Positions 31,715 to 44,693 of a DNA stretch of 64,000 nt are shown piece by piece (the stretch's first letter is position 1; each line of letters opens with the position of its first letter). This DNA comes from Chrysoperla carnea (Eukaryota > Arthropoda > Insecta > Neuroptera > Chrysopidae). The notes under the pieces are model-generated. The model was not told the DNA's origin, ran no database searches, and worked only from the letters and a program-made list of their open reading frames with translations. The stretch spans positions 94,002,520 through 94,066,519 of the forward strand of contig NC_058339.1 of NCBI RefSeq assembly GCF_905475395.1, read 5' to 3'. The position numbers and the translations under genes were made by a program.

Positions 31715-33495
31715 GTAGGTGTCTTCTTCTCTTTCTGTTTTTTACTTTTAATTATCTTTTTTAAAATATTGATCACAATTATTGTCCTATTTATTACACT
31801 AAACTTATCCGTTGTCATATCTTATATTTATTATTACTCTAGCAAGTTTTTTTTCTGGGTCCTGCCCTTATTTTTCTTATCCCTTTATTAAATTCCATAA
31901 TTCACCCTTCATTTTCAAGCTAATTATGTCTAGAAATGATGAAAGTTATATTCATGATCTAAAAAATGTACCGCTTAAGAAGAAACACGTTAGACAAATA
32001 ATTTGAACGAATTAAAATATCTTAAATTTGAACAAATTTAAATAATAAGTGTATTAGGTATTTATTGCTATTTTTAGTAACGGGTTCCGATAACTACGGG
32101 AGTGGGATTCCGCACGGGTCAAGTTAGTTTGTTTTAATGAGTGCTAATTTCTAATCCTACTGGACAAGTACATTGTACATTCAACAAGTATCCTGTTTTG
32201 TTGTTTACTATTTATTAACCCCCGAAATTAAAAAATAGGTGATATAAGTTTGATAGCTAGGTGTGTGTCGGTGTCATCGTTTTGTTTGAAAGGTCATTTA
32301 ACAGAGTATTCTTAGCCATGTTTTTTTTTTTTGTGTGAATTTAGGATTCCGTACCTGGAACAACTAAAAAATAGGCCATAATTCTTAATATAGGTTTAGT
32401 TAGTAGAAGGCTTTAAGAAAATAGGTATAATTTGATAGAGAGTGTTATTAGATATGTTTCAAGTGTAAGTTTACGATTCTGTACCCAAAAATTTCTGGAG
32501 GGTTTTTATTCGTTTTATGTATTATGTTGTGCATTGTATCGTACATCGTTCATCGTTTACAAATGTAAAGAACAATGTTGTAATCCCCCACCACTCAAAA
32601 AATAAAAACACGAATTAATGAAATGAAATTGAATTTATAAATAAAAATTTAGTAAAAAAATAAGACGAAAATTACATTTAATGCACGCAACCATTCAAGC
32701 TTGGCTAATGCTTAGTGCTAAAGCGTAGAAAAGCTATTTCTCTCTCTATCTGTGGTTATGCGAATATTATAATGGCTCTTACCAAAAACAGTAACAATAT
32801 CACAGCTTTAATAACAATAAGACGTAAAAAGTGAGGTCAAGTTCGTAAATGAGCAACATAGGTCAATTGTGTCTTGGATCCTTGGGACCCATCTTGTAAA
32901 CCGTTAGAGACAGAATAAAAGTTTAAATGTAAAATGTTTATTTTTTTATAAAGAACATTTTTTACATTAAACTTTTGTTCCATCTCTAATCATTGAGTTC
33001 TAAGATGAGTTCTTCGGATCCAAGACTTAAACCTTTGTTGCCCTTTTTCGAACTCGGCCTTTCTCTTTACGTCATGAGTAAGCTGTAAATATTTTTGCTT
33101 GATATTTTTTTTCGTTTTTGAGTTATCATGTTTACAGACAGACGGAAAACCGTAAATAGATTTATTAAGTGATTTTATGAAGACCTATACCAAAATTTTG
33201 GTGGTCTCATCAATATTTGTAATATAACATTTTTTACTCGATCTTGAACGGGGTTTGGCTGTTCGGTATCCCTTGTACGTGGATGAGTACAGCACGTACG
33301 AGGGATTCAAAATGCATAAAAATGTATTTTATTTTACAATGAATTTGAAAACAAGCTTTCGAGTATTTTTAATGATTTTGTAAAATAATTTGTTGATTCC
33401 GTTCCGTTCCGTTCCAACACGTTTTAAAAGTTCTTAAATAATTATCAAGTGGATTATAAAATAATTTTAAAATGAATGTTTTAATTTGTTTTCAG
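31715..33495. other. Intron-like spacer with LINE-tail repeats
   Basis: No VWA8 coding sequence found. 32217-32330 (AACCCCCGAAATTAAAAAAT, then GTTTTGTTTGAAAGGTCATT) resembles the 83-bp minisatellite unit and probably shows its source, a common insect repeat tail. A small frame (31926-32006) is probably chance. 32880-33050 holds an imperfect inverted repeat around AAAATGTTTATTTTTTTATA. Confidence 0.45.
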
Positions 33496-33598
33496 CTTGG
33501 TGCGAACTTTGGGTGCAGGACGTGGTTTTGTTTGTACAGATTGCAGTGAATTGCCACAGATTTTAAAACAAATTTTTACAGCATCTGTTCTACGATAA
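33496..33598 (+). pseudogene. VWA8: Last coding exon of VWA8 (isolated)
   Basis: After acceptor TTTTCAG, one base plus 33 codons read LVRTLGAGRGFVCTDCSELP, QILKQIFTASVLR, then TAA. This is the C-terminal end of VWA8, after its VWA domain (family pattern LPAGRxFVxMDTKxIPQILQQIFTS). About 1500 residues that should lie between this and the exon at 31639 are missing from the window. The pair is therefore a deletion product, a segmental copy, or a sign of misassembly. The reading frame and acceptor are intact. Confidence 0.75.
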
Positions 33599-34815
33599 CG
33601 ATAACGATAGCGATAACGATAGATTTATTATTAAATTCTAGTTCAATTTATAAATATTTGTTAGAATATTAATTGAATGGTTCCGTACCTAATTATGTAA
33701 ATTGTTATTTTTATTCAAATAAAATAAAATCTATTTTTTTACAGATAAATAAATAAACTATTGAATAACTTTGGATCACAAACCAAAACCTATAATTTAT
33801 CCTAAATTTGTGAAAATATTAATAAAAGTGATCTTTATTTGGTGTTACCTAATTCCTTTATTCAATTAAATTGATTTATAATCAATCAATTGATCAGCAG
33901 ATCAAATAGATATGATATGGTCCAAAGCTATATTGATTTACATTAATTAACTAGAGCTAGCTAACATTAGATCGACGCGACGTGAGTGTGACCTTTAAAC
34001 TTATTATTTTTACCCGACTGAGCAACGCAAAGAAATAATAATATGTTCAAATCAATCAATCTATATAAGTGTGTTCCTGTATGGCACACTAGAAGACCCG
34101 CCAAACACGTTCCTTAATTTTAATGATTCTTAAGTCAATTGAATGCTACTGAAAATATGACAAGAATGAAAATTCAAAAAACTTAATTATGACTTTAACG
34201 GTCGAGACCCATTATTGCGAAAATTCAAGCCATTGTAAATTTGAATGGGTGGCGACTGTTAAAGTCGCTACTGTAATGTAAACTACTGTACTTGTTTTTG
34301 TTTCTTCTCAATTGATATTTAACTTAATCGGTTTTTTTGATTTTTTTAAATAATTTTATTGATTTTAGTAAGCCGGGCCTTCTAGAGTTCAACTTAAACA
34401 CATTGATTGCATTGTTTGTTTTATTAAATTAAATGGGTGTGGGTGCGGGTGTAGTTATGGGATCTAATGTTAGATTAGCTTAAAATGTTTGATATCATAT
34501 CAAATGTTGCAGATAAATTTGAATGATTCAATCAATAATTATTATTAATTAAAGGTGGTGAACCTGCAATTAAAATTAATTAAATCATTCAAGTTTATAT
34601 TTTAAACTTAAAAATAAAAATATATTTATGGATGGAGGTGGAGGTGGAGGTTCTGCATAAAACACAAAATATTATTAATTAAAAATAGTATTTTGTAACG
34701 CAGGGCAGGTAAGAATCAACAGATTTTAATACTTGTTTTTTTTTTTGTTTTTTTTTTTTTTTAAATAGATTTTGATGTTGTGATGAACTGGAACAAACAA
34801 CTGGATCATCTAATT
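33599..34815. other. Spacer downstream of the VWA8 exon
   Basis: ATAACG tandem hexamers follow the stop codon, and AATAAAATAAAATC near 33718 could be a polyadenylation signal. 34089-34388 is bounded by CTAGAAGACCCGCC and an inverse GCCGGGCCTTCTAG, a possible old inverted-repeat element. No gene seen. Confidence 0.45.
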
Positions 34816-35428
34816 CAGGGTTGCCCAACCTTTTTTTGTCCGTGGGCCGGATTCATCATGACATACGATTTCGCGGGCCGGATTCTTTATAATTGCATAT
34901 CTTAGTAACACCTTTGAAAAATGAAGGCACTCACTATCCACTTTACGTTTTTTCGTCGACATTATTTGGGGTAAAAATATTCAATATTATAAAACTTTCA
35001 CAAAATTAAATTTATATTTTTTAATAACTTATTTATCAAAAATTAACTTAAAGTTTTCACAAAAGTTAATGTAAACATATGTGAGCATCTCCTATGAAAT
35101 AATTACCACAAGTAACTCCATGATTATAACTAACTTCACTCTGTAGTCACCTCGACTATCGGCCACTCGCGGCAGCACTAGTCGACATCGGCATGACACA
35201 CCGTGTCATGCCGATGTCATGTACAAATACAAATTATTCAATCAAAATACATATAACAATATCAGAAATATTGTAGTTAATAAAATTCACAGAAAATACT
35301 TTAATAAATTTAAAAAATAGGCGGTATTTGGTCAATAATTTACGAATATCCGACTAGGAGCTCGCGGGCCGGATTGAGCTTCTTCGCGGGCCGGATCCGG
35401 CCCGCGGGCCGTAGGTTGGGCACCGCTG
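34816..35428. mobile_element. Non-autonomous hAT element with 8-bp target duplication
   Basis: Starts CAGGGTTGCCCAACCTTTTT and ends with the inverse GTAGGTTGGGCACCGCTG. ATCTAATT flanks it on both sides (34808-34815, 35429-35436). Repeated GCGGGCCGGAT motifs cluster near both ends, as in many hAT MITEs. No transposase frame. Confidence 0.93.
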
Positions 35429-35436
35429 ATCTAATT

Positions 35437-36100
35437 TGACTAAATAAAGTTGTTGATCAAATAAGGAATGTGTTCAAGTCATTCCTTTAAAATGTTTATA
35501 CGAAGCCAAAGCTATCTACAGTTCTAGTGCAGTGGTTTATTTAACGCAACGCTTTAGAAGAGATCAGTATAAATAAATAAATTTAATTAAGGAACATATG
35601 CTTCAAACAAACAAATATTTGTTTAAAATTGTTAACTTTTCAGGTCCAATTAAAAGCTCACTCGAATTTTATAACTGACAAAGAAAACTTTAAATTAGAG
35701 AGTTGTTCTTCTCTATAAATACGAAAAAACTTTTTATTTGAAAGCTTTTTTTTGCAAAGCGAATAGTTTAGACAGTAATTATTATAGGAAAACTTTAGTT
35801 TTTTTATGAGTTTGTTTCCCCCTTAGATTTATTCCGATTTGTTATGATTGGTATGAATTTAAAAGAATCACAATAATGGATTGAGAGATAAGTAATTTGT
35901 ATGAATGGCATGGTCAACCAACATTGAATACCTAGTACCTAGTTTTGTTGATGGACTGGACTGGACTGGACTGGATTGTAACTTAGAAAACTTGAAAGTA
36001 AATAACGAGTTTTCGATATGACGTAAGTAGTGGCTTTTCTATGACCCATTATTATTTATTTAACTCTCTTGTAAATAAAAGCTATTAAGGGAAGGACCAT
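35437..36100. other. AT-rich spacer
   Basis: No coding pattern. A four-unit GGACT microsatellite lies at about 35955-35973. Confidence 0.5.
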
Positions 36101-36107
36101 ATCAACG

Positions 36108-37122
36108 TGTCGAGAAGGATTCAGTCCAAAAGAACATCAAAAAAATAAAAGAGGCAATCAAACAATGTCAGCTACTGATTGCCGAAAATTCACAAGGAAA
36201 GAGATGGTATGCGGCATATTATATCCGGAATCAGCTCACCAACATACAAGATCGGAAAATGGCTTGTGTCAGAATTTAATAAATTCAACAAGCCAACAGG
36301 TAATAGTGTCACGAATTCTATGGAACTCATAGAAAAACTTAAGGGTGTCAATTTATTAGATGGGGATAAGTTTGAATCTTTTAACGTAACGGCCCTTTTT
36401 CCTAGTGTGCCAATTAATAAAGCGTTGGACCACTTGGAGGAATGGCGGACGGAGAACAATGTGCCTGAAGTGGATAAAGGAGAATATCTCCGGTTAACGA
36501 GATTATGCATTGAACAAATTTATTTTCAATTTAATAAAAAATTGTATTAACAGGTACCTGAAACCAATATGTCTTCATGTCAAGATTGGAAAGGAATTTA
36601 AAACAAGCAGCGTAAAACAAGTGTTTCCCACAACATTGGTATCGTTACGTAGATGACATATTTACAATTATAAATACTAAGAAAACGAGCGTACAAGATT
36701 TTTTGGAATTTCTGAACAAAACGGAACCCAACATCAAAATCACCGTCGAAGAGGAGCTGGATGAAAACTTACCATTTTTGGATTTAAAAATATCCAAAGA
36801 TAGAGACAAGCTGACGTTAATAAACATTTACCGGAAGCTGACAAATGTGGATGGGTTCATTCCAAAGGACTCTTTTTATTATTAGAGCGACAAAATGACT
36901 GTTTTTAATTTTTTGTTCGCAGGTTAACAACATACCCATTATCCACAACAAACTTCAAGAAGGAATTTGAAGGAATTCGTCGAAGAGAAGCTGGATGAAA
37001 ACTTACCATTTTTGGATTTAGAGATATCCAAAGATAGAGACAAGCTGACGTTAATAAAAATTTACCGGAAGCTGACAAATGTGGATGGGTTCATTCCAAA
37101 GGACTCTTTTTATTATTAGAGC
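36108..37122 (+). pseudogene. Penelope-like element fragment, larger copy
   Basis: The 123-codon frame from 36179 reads MPKIHKERDGMRHIISG, then FNVTALFPSVPINKAL, the first conserved blocks of Penelope-type reverse transcriptase. The catalytic Asp of motif A is Asn here (SFNVTALF). A stop follows, then a deletion removes motif B (GNPLSP is present in the 24.3-kb copy but absent at 36570). YRYVDDIFTI and ENLPFLDLKISK are kept. The 3' part is then repeated as a diverged copy (36976-37122, matching 36747-36887). Clearly dead. Confidence 0.88.
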
Positions 37123-37170
37123 CACAAAATGACTGTTTTTAATTTTTCTGTTCACAGGTTAACAACATAC

Positions 37171-37868
37171 CCATTATCCACAACAAACTTTCTTGCATCT
37201 GGTTGATGTGGTAATGGAACCAATTGTATATCCAAATAAGTAGCCATCAAATGCATTACAATCTAAAATTAAAATAATTAACATTTTTATATTACAGTAC
37301 AGGCTGTTCCTCCACCATCATTTAATTGATAAAAACAATCCAGTAAATGTATGTGTATCGATTTGGATGATTTGGACGTCAATCGATTTGTACTGAAGAC
37401 ATGGCAATCAAGAAAATTCAATATGGATGGCTACCATCAGACGACATAATGAGAAAAATGTATTTTTTAAATAATTTTCTTATTTTAATTTGATGAATAA
37501 TAAATAAAATAAATAAAGTTTAGGTAGGTACAGGTACTTACAGCAGCATCGGTTGGTAAATGATCCTCCCATTGTTTACCATTGAAAGTTGAACCAGAAT
37601 TCCAACGATATTCACTCATCGAACCACCTTTTGCTAGTTCTTGAATCCATTTTACTAAATACTCTTGATTCGAATTCACTTCTAAGAATGGTATTAATGA
37701 ACATAAAGTTGGTACATATTGTTGAGCTAATTGTGTTTGAGCTGTTTTACGTAAACGTTCTAATCCAACTGCACCGATTTGTACACCAACAAAGTTATGA
37801 CGATGTAATGCTTCATTCAAACAATCGATTTCATCAACCAGACGACGAAGAATTGTTTGATAAATCCA
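37171..37868 (-). pseudogene. TMEM209: TMEM209 exon pair, copy 2
   Basis: Exon a is 37868-37542 and exon b is 37262-37171, both with intact splice sites and frames. It keeps GGSMSEYRWN. It differs from copy 1 at two residues (GAVG for GTVG, QYVPT for QFVPT). With copy 1 it forms the older, less changed pair. Confidence 0.8.
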
Positions 37869-37940
37869 CTAAAAATAATATTCATCAACATATATTTAGG
37901 CTCCTTCCCCGCCAGTCATCATATTTTTTAACCCTCGAAC

Positions 37941-39312
37941 TAGAAAAAAGGGGTTTTATGGTTTATTTTTTAATTTTTTTCTTTGGTTTTGTTTGAAAGG
38001 TAATTTAATGGTGAGTGTTATTACTAGAAAAAGGGGGTTTTATGGTTTATTTTGTAATTTTTTTCTTTGGTTTTGTTTGAAAGGTAATTTAATGGTGAGT
38101 GTTCTTACTAGAAAAAAGGGGTTTTATGGTTTATTTTTTAATTTTTTTCTTTGGTTTTGTTTGAAAGGTAATTTAATGGTGAGTGTTCTTACTAGAAAAA
38201 AGGGGTTTTATGGTTTATTTTTTAATTGTTTCTTTGGTTTTGTTTGAAAGGTAATTTAATGGTGAGTGTTCTTACTAGAAAAAAGGGGTTTTATGGTTTA
38301 TTTTTTAATGGTTTCTTTGGTTTTGTTTGAAAGGTAACTTAATGGTGAGTGTTCTTACTAGAAAAAAGGGGTTTTATGGTTTATTTTTTAATTGTTTCTT
38401 TGGTTTTGTTTGAAAGGTAATTTAATGGTGAGTGTTATTACTAGAAAAAGGGGGTTTTATGGTTTATTTTGTAATTTTTTTTTTGGTTTTTGTTTGAAAG
38501 GTAATTTAATGGTGAGTGTTCTTACTAGAAAAAAGGGGTTTTATGGTTTATTTTTTAATTTTTTTCTTTGGTTTTGTTTGAAAGGTAATTTAATGGTGAG
38601 TGTTATTACTAGAAAAAGGGGGTTTTATGGTTTATTTTGTAATTTTTTTCTTTGGTTTTGTTTGAAAGGTAATTTAATGGTGAGTGTTCTTACTAGAAAA
38701 AAGGGGTTTTATGGTTTATTTTTTAATTTTTTTCTTTGGTTTTGTTTGAAAGGTAATTTAATGGTGAGTGTTATTAATAGAAAAAGGGGGTTTTATGGTT
38801 TATTTTGTAATTTTTTTCTTTGGTTTTGTTTGAAAGGTAATTTAATGGTGAGTGTTCTTACTAGAAAAAAGGGGTTTTATGGTTTATTTTTTAATGGTTT
38901 CTTTAGTTTTGTTTGAAAGGTAACTTAATGGTGAGTGTTCTTACTAGAAAAAAGGGGTTTTATGGTTTATTTTTTAATTGTTTCTTTGGTTTTGTTTGAA
39001 AGGTAATTTAATGGTGAGTGTTATTACTAGAAAAAGGGGGTTTTATGGTTTATTTTGTAATTTTTTTTTTTTGGTTTTTGTTTGAAAGGTAATTTAATGG
39101 TGAGTGTTATTACTAGAAAAAGGGGGTTTTATGGTTTATTTTGTAATTTTTTTCTTTGGTTTTGTTTGAAAGGTAATTTAATGGTGAGTGTTCTTACTAG
39201 AAAAAAGGGGTTTTATGGTTTATTTTTTAATGGTTTCTTTGGTTTTGTTTGAAAGGTAACTTAATGGTGAGTGTTCTTACTAGAAAAAAGGGGTTTTATG
39301 GTTTATTTTTTA
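37941..39312 (+). repeat. 83-bp minisatellite, block 2 (longest, about 16 units)
   Basis: Two main unit types alternate, one with GTTATTACTAGAAAAAGGGG and TTTTGTAATT, the other with GTTCTTACTAGAAAAAAGGGG-type text and TTTTTTAATT. The pairing gives a higher-order period of about 167 bp. Some frames stay open across it, but only because the unit contains no stop in that frame. Confidence 0.95.
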
Positions 39313-41080
39313 AAATAAATTTTTTAGTTTAAAAGGGGTTTGATGTTTTGCTACGCCTACTTAATATGTGTGTTTCAAAATGGCAGGTTTGATAACGCAT
39401 AGTCTGTCAATGTTTTGCTATTACAAATAATCAGCTGTCATACTACATATAACCTATGAATTAGAATTTCGAACGTGAATGAATTTCATCTAGGTAATTG
39501 ATTTATATTAATTAGACAAATATGATAATTAATTAAAATCTATTCAATTATTTATTAACATTAGTATTCAATTATTGTGGTTGTATTTTATTTTACAGTA
39601 ATTTATAATATAAGCATAGCTTTTCTATTATGTGCATAGATGGCGCGCAGTGTATCATTTTATTTTGACATTTTACGAAAAGTGAAATTTGTTCAAGAAA
39701 AATGGATAGATTTTTGAATTATTTTATTAATTTATATAGATAATTTAAATAAAAATGAATACATAAATTTAATTTATCGGTTCTAAATATATTTATATAG
39801 CTTGTGTGAAATGTATCCTAATTTATTTTAAAAAAAAAGTTTACATGATAAATGTGACGAAAAGGTAAGTGAAAAAATATTTATATTATTTTTTATTATA
39901 ATTATTGATTATAATAATTAATTATTTATATTTTATAAGTAGACATTTTTATAAAGTAATTTTTTTTATTCAAATAGCTACACATTTTAGCTCAGACCAT
40001 ATTTGTATTTTATTTTTCAGTCGGTAATTTAAAATTTAAGCATAGGTTTCTTAATATGTAGATAGATGGCGCGCAGTGTATCATTTTATTTTGTTATGTT
40101 AGAAATGTCAAATTTGTTTCATGTTCTCGAATGTGATTCTACTTTTTGCATTTTATTAAATTACATAGATAAATTTAATAAAAATTAATAAATAAATTCA
40201 ATGTGTCGATATTAAATATATGTATGTGTAATGTGTATTTATAAATATAGTTTTTTTTTTTTTTCGTGATAATTATTTAAGTAGTGTTTAAGATGACAAA
40301 ATTTTAAAGTAAACAAATATGAATACAAAATAAATGTCATAACCATAGTAATTGATTTTTTATTTTTTCTCTTAAAATTGGAAAGTGCGTAATATATTTT
40401 CTCAAATTTAAATATTTAGTTTAATTAATTAAATTTCCTTACAAGTTTTTTTTTAGTTTTTAAATACTTAAGAATAAATTTTAGTTAAGTTACGTTTTAA
40501 AAATTAGTTTAGTTAAGTTTAGCTTATTAAGTTAGTTTAGCTTAGTTTTTTAATTAGTTTAGCAATAGGTCTTTATTTATTATGGTGCTGTGTGATGTTG
40601 TTATTTGATAGTTAGGTACGTAATTTTGCAGTAACAATATATTGTTATTTTGGAAGTAAGAACAAAATTTCTTCAAGTTATTTCAAGCATTATTTATAAA
40701 AAGTATTACGGCAAAAAGTGTTTGTTTTGACCACAGCATAATTTTTTTATTCAAATGGCTACACAATTTAGCTCAGAGTCAACCAAATTTTTGTTACAAT
40801 TCAAATTGGAGGCACGAAATAAAATTACTAAATTTTATGTAATGCATTAAAAATTTTGATATTTGCGTCGGGGGCACAATTTAATTGATAATGACGAAGA
40901 TGATGGTATAATATAACAACCTTCATGATGTGGCAGTGTCAGTTCAAAATCGTTGATTATGGGAGAGATGTAGGATAGTTAATATTTAAAATATTTAGAT
41001 TTAGAAATATCCAAAAATAGAGACAAGCTGACGTTAATAAACATTTACCGGAAGCTGACAAATGTTAATGGGTTCATTTC
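39313..41080. other. Non-coding part of array unit 2
   Basis: Holds CTCF-like motifs at 39638 and 40064, donor-like GTAAGTG at 39864, a poly-T tract at 40252, a GTTTAGTTAAGTTTAGCTTA-type low-complexity stretch at about 40503, and the Penelope scrap at 40999-41080. No coding pattern. The same organisation repeats in each later unit. Confidence 0.7.
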
Positions 41081-41790
41081 TTTCTTGCATCTGGTTGATG
41101 TGGTAACGGAACCAATTGTGTATCCAAGTAAGTAGCCATCAAATGCATTACAATCTAATCAATAATAAAAATAATTAACATTTTTATATTACAGTACAGG
41201 CTGTTTCCTCCACCATCATTTTATTGATAAAAACAATCCAGTAAATGTGTTTGTAAGTAAATCTATATATGTATGTGTATCGATTTGGATGATTTTGACG
41301 TCAATCGATTTGTACTGAAGACATGGCAATCAAGAAAATTCAATATGGATGGCTACCACCAGACGACATAATGAGAAAAATGTATTTTTTAAATAATTTT
41401 CTTATTTTAATTTGATGAATAATAAATAAAATAAATAAAGTGTAGGTAGGTACAGGTACTTACAGCAGCATCGGTTGGTAAATGATCCTCCCATTGTTTA
41501 CCATTGAAAGTTGAACCAGAATTCCTACGATATTCACTCATCGAATCACCTTTTGCTAGTTCTTGAATCCATTTTACTAAATACTCTTGATTCGAATTCA
41601 CTTCTAAGAATGGTATTAATGAACATAAAGTTGGTACAAATTGTTGAGCTAATTGTGTTTGAGCTGTTTTACGTAAACGTTCTAATCCAACTGTACCGAT
41701 TTGTACACCAACAAAGTTATGACGATGTAATGCTTCATTCAAACAATCGATTTCATCAACCAGACGACGAAGAATTGTTTGATAAATCCA
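41081..41790 (-). pseudogene. TMEM209: TMEM209 exon pair, copy 3
   Basis: Exon a is 41790-41464, open and with intact splice sites. Two substitutions change conserved residues: GGSM to GDSM and RWN to RRN. Exon b is cut to 41154-41081, fused directly to the Penelope scrap, so its downstream donor is lost. All later copies share these changes. Confidence 0.82.
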
Positions 41791-41861
41791 CTAAAAATAA
41801 TATTCATCAACATATATTTAGGCTCCTTCCCCGCCAGTCATCATATTTTTTAACCCTCGAA

Positions 41862-42144
41862 CTAGAAAAAAGGGGTTTTATGGTTTATTTTTTAATTTTT
41901 TTCTTTGGTTTTGTTTGAAAGGTAATTTAATGGTGAGTGTTATTACTAGAAAAAGGGGGTTTTATGGTTTATTTTGTAATTTTTTTCTTTGGTTTTGTTT
42001 GAAAGGTAATTTAATGGTGAGTGTTCTTACTAGAAAAAAGGGGTTTTATGGTTTATTTTTTAATTGTTTCTTTGGTTTTGTTTGAAAGGTAATTTAATGG
42101 TGAGTGTTCTTACTAGAAAAAAGGGGTTTTATGGTTTATTTTTT
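41862..42144 (+). repeat. 83-bp minisatellite, block 3 (shortest, about 3.5 units)
   Basis: Same unit types as block 2. Its short length explains the 2832-bp unit. Confidence 0.93.
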
Positions 42145-43912
42145 AAAATAAATTTTTTAGTTTAAAAGGGGTTTGATGTTTTGCTACGCCTACTTAATAT
42201 GTGTGTTTCAAAATGGCAGGTTTGATAACGCATAGTCTGTCAATGTTTTGCTATTACAAATAATCAGCTGTCATACTACATATAACCTATGAATTAGAAT
42301 TTCGAACGTGAATGAATTTCATCTAGGTAATTGATTTATATTAATTAGACAAATATGATAATTAATTAAAATCTATTCAATTATTTATTAACATTAGTAT
42401 TCAATTATTGTGGTTGTATTTTATTTTACAGTAATTTATAATATAAGCATAGCTTTTCTATTATGTGCATAGATGGCGCGCAGTGTATCATTTTATTTTG
42501 ACATTTTACGAAAAGTGAAATTTGTTCAAGAAAAATGGATAGATTTTTGAATTATTTTATTAATTTATATAGATAATTTAAATAAAAATGAATACATAAA
42601 TTTAATTTATCGGTTCTAAATATATTTATATAGCTTGTGTGAAATGTATCCTAATTTATTTTAAAAAAAAAGTTTACATGATAAATGTGACGAAAAGGTA
42701 AGTGAAAAAATATTTATATTATTTTTTATTATAATTATTGATTATAATAATTAATTATTTATATTTTATAAGTAGACATTTTTATAAAGTAATTTTTTTT
42801 ATTCAAATAGCTACACATTTTAGCTCAGACCATATTTGTATTTTATTTTTCAGTCGGTAATTTAAAATTTAAGCATAGGTTTCTTATTATGTAGATAGAT
42901 GGCGCGCAGTGTATCATTTTATTTTGTTATGTTAGAAATGTCAAATTTGTTTCATGTTCTCAAATGTGATTCTACTTTTTGCATTTTATTAAATTACATA
43001 GATAAATTTAATAAAAATTAATAAATAAATTCAATGTGTCGATATTAAATATATGTATGTGTAATGTGTATTTATAAATATAGTTTTTTTTTTTTTTCGT
43101 GATAATTATTTAAGTAGTGTTTAAGATGACAAAATTTTAAAGTAAACAAATATGAATACAAAATAAATGTCATAACCATAGTAATTGATTTTTTATTTTT
43201 TCTCTTAAAATTGGAAAGTGCGTAATATATTTTCTCAAATTTAAATATTTAGTTTAATTAATTAAATTTCCTTACAAGTTTTTTTTAGTTTTTAAATACT
43301 TAAGAATAAATTTTAGTTAAGTTACGTTTTAAAAATTAGTTTAGTTAAGTTTAGCTTATTAAGTTAGTTTAGCTTAGTTTTTTAATTAGTTTAGCAATAG
43401 GTCTTTATTTATTATGGTGCTGTGTGATGTTGTTATTTGATAGTTAGGTACGTAATTTTGCAGTAACAATATATTGTTATTTTGGAAATAAGAACAAAAT
43501 TTCTTCAAGTTATTTCAAGCATTATTTATAAAAAGTATTACGGCAAAAAGTGTTTGTTTTGACCACAGCATAATTTTTTTATTCAAATGGCTACACAATT
43601 TAGCTCAGAGTCAACCAAATTTTTGTTACAATTCAAATTGGAGGCACGAAATAAAATTACTAAATTTTATGTAATGCATTAAAAATTTTGATATTTGCGT
43701 CGGGGGCACAATTTAATTGATAATGACGAAGATGATGGTATAATATAACAACCTTCATGATGTGGCAGTGTCAGTTCAAAATCGTTGATTATGGGAGAGA
43801 TGTAGGATAGTTAATATTTAAAATATTTAGATTTAGAAATATCCAAAAATAGAGACAAGCTGACGTTAATAAACATTTACCGGAAGCTGACAAATGTTAA
43901 TGGGTTCATTTC

Positions 43913-44622
43913 TTTCTTGCATCTGGTTGATGTGGTAACGGAACCAATTGTGTATCCAAGTAAGTAGCCATCAAATGCATTACAATCTAATCAATAATAA
44001 AAATAATTAACATTTTTATATTACAGTACAGGCTGTTTCCTCCACCATCATTTTATTGATAAAAACAATCCAGTAAATGTGTTTGTAAGTAAATCTATAT
44101 ATGTATGTGTATCGATTTGGATGATTTTGACGTCAATCGATTTGTACTGAAGACATGGCAATCAAGAAAATTCAATATGGATGGCTACCACCAGACGACA
44201 TAATGAGAAAAATGTATTTTTTAAATAATTTTCTTATTTTAATTTGATGAATAATAAATAAAATAAATAAAGTGTAGGTAGGTACAGGTACTTACAGCAG
44301 CATCGGTTGGTAAATGATCCTCCCATTGTTTACCATTGAAAGTTGAACCAGAATTCCTACGATATTCACTCATCGAATCACCTTTTGCTAGTTCTTGAAT
44401 CCATTTTACTAAATACTCTTGATTCGAATTCACTTCTAAGAATGGTATTAATGAACATAAAGTTGGTACAAATTGTTGAGCTAATTGTGTTTGAGCTGTT
44501 TTACGTAAACGTTCTAATCCAACTGTACCGATTTGTACACCAACAAAGTTATGACGATGTAATGCTTCATTCAAACAATCGATTTCATCAACCAGACGAC
44601 GAAGAATTGTTTGATAAATCCA
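43913..44622 (-). pseudogene. TMEM209: TMEM209 exon pair, copy 4
   Basis: Exon a 44622-44296 and truncated exon b 43986-43913; the encoded exon a peptide is identical to that of copy 3. Confidence 0.82.
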
Positions 44623-44693
44623 CTAAAAATAATATTCATCAACATATATTTAGGCTCCTTCCCCGCCAGTCATCATATTTTTTAACCCTCGAA

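Noticed and set aside
37993-38916. Open frames of repeated KGNLMVSVLTRKKGFYGLF peptides, like a repetitive membrane protein
   Set aside because: These are translations of the 83-bp minisatellite, whose doubled unit has no stop in that frame; no start context, splice site or similarity supports a gene.
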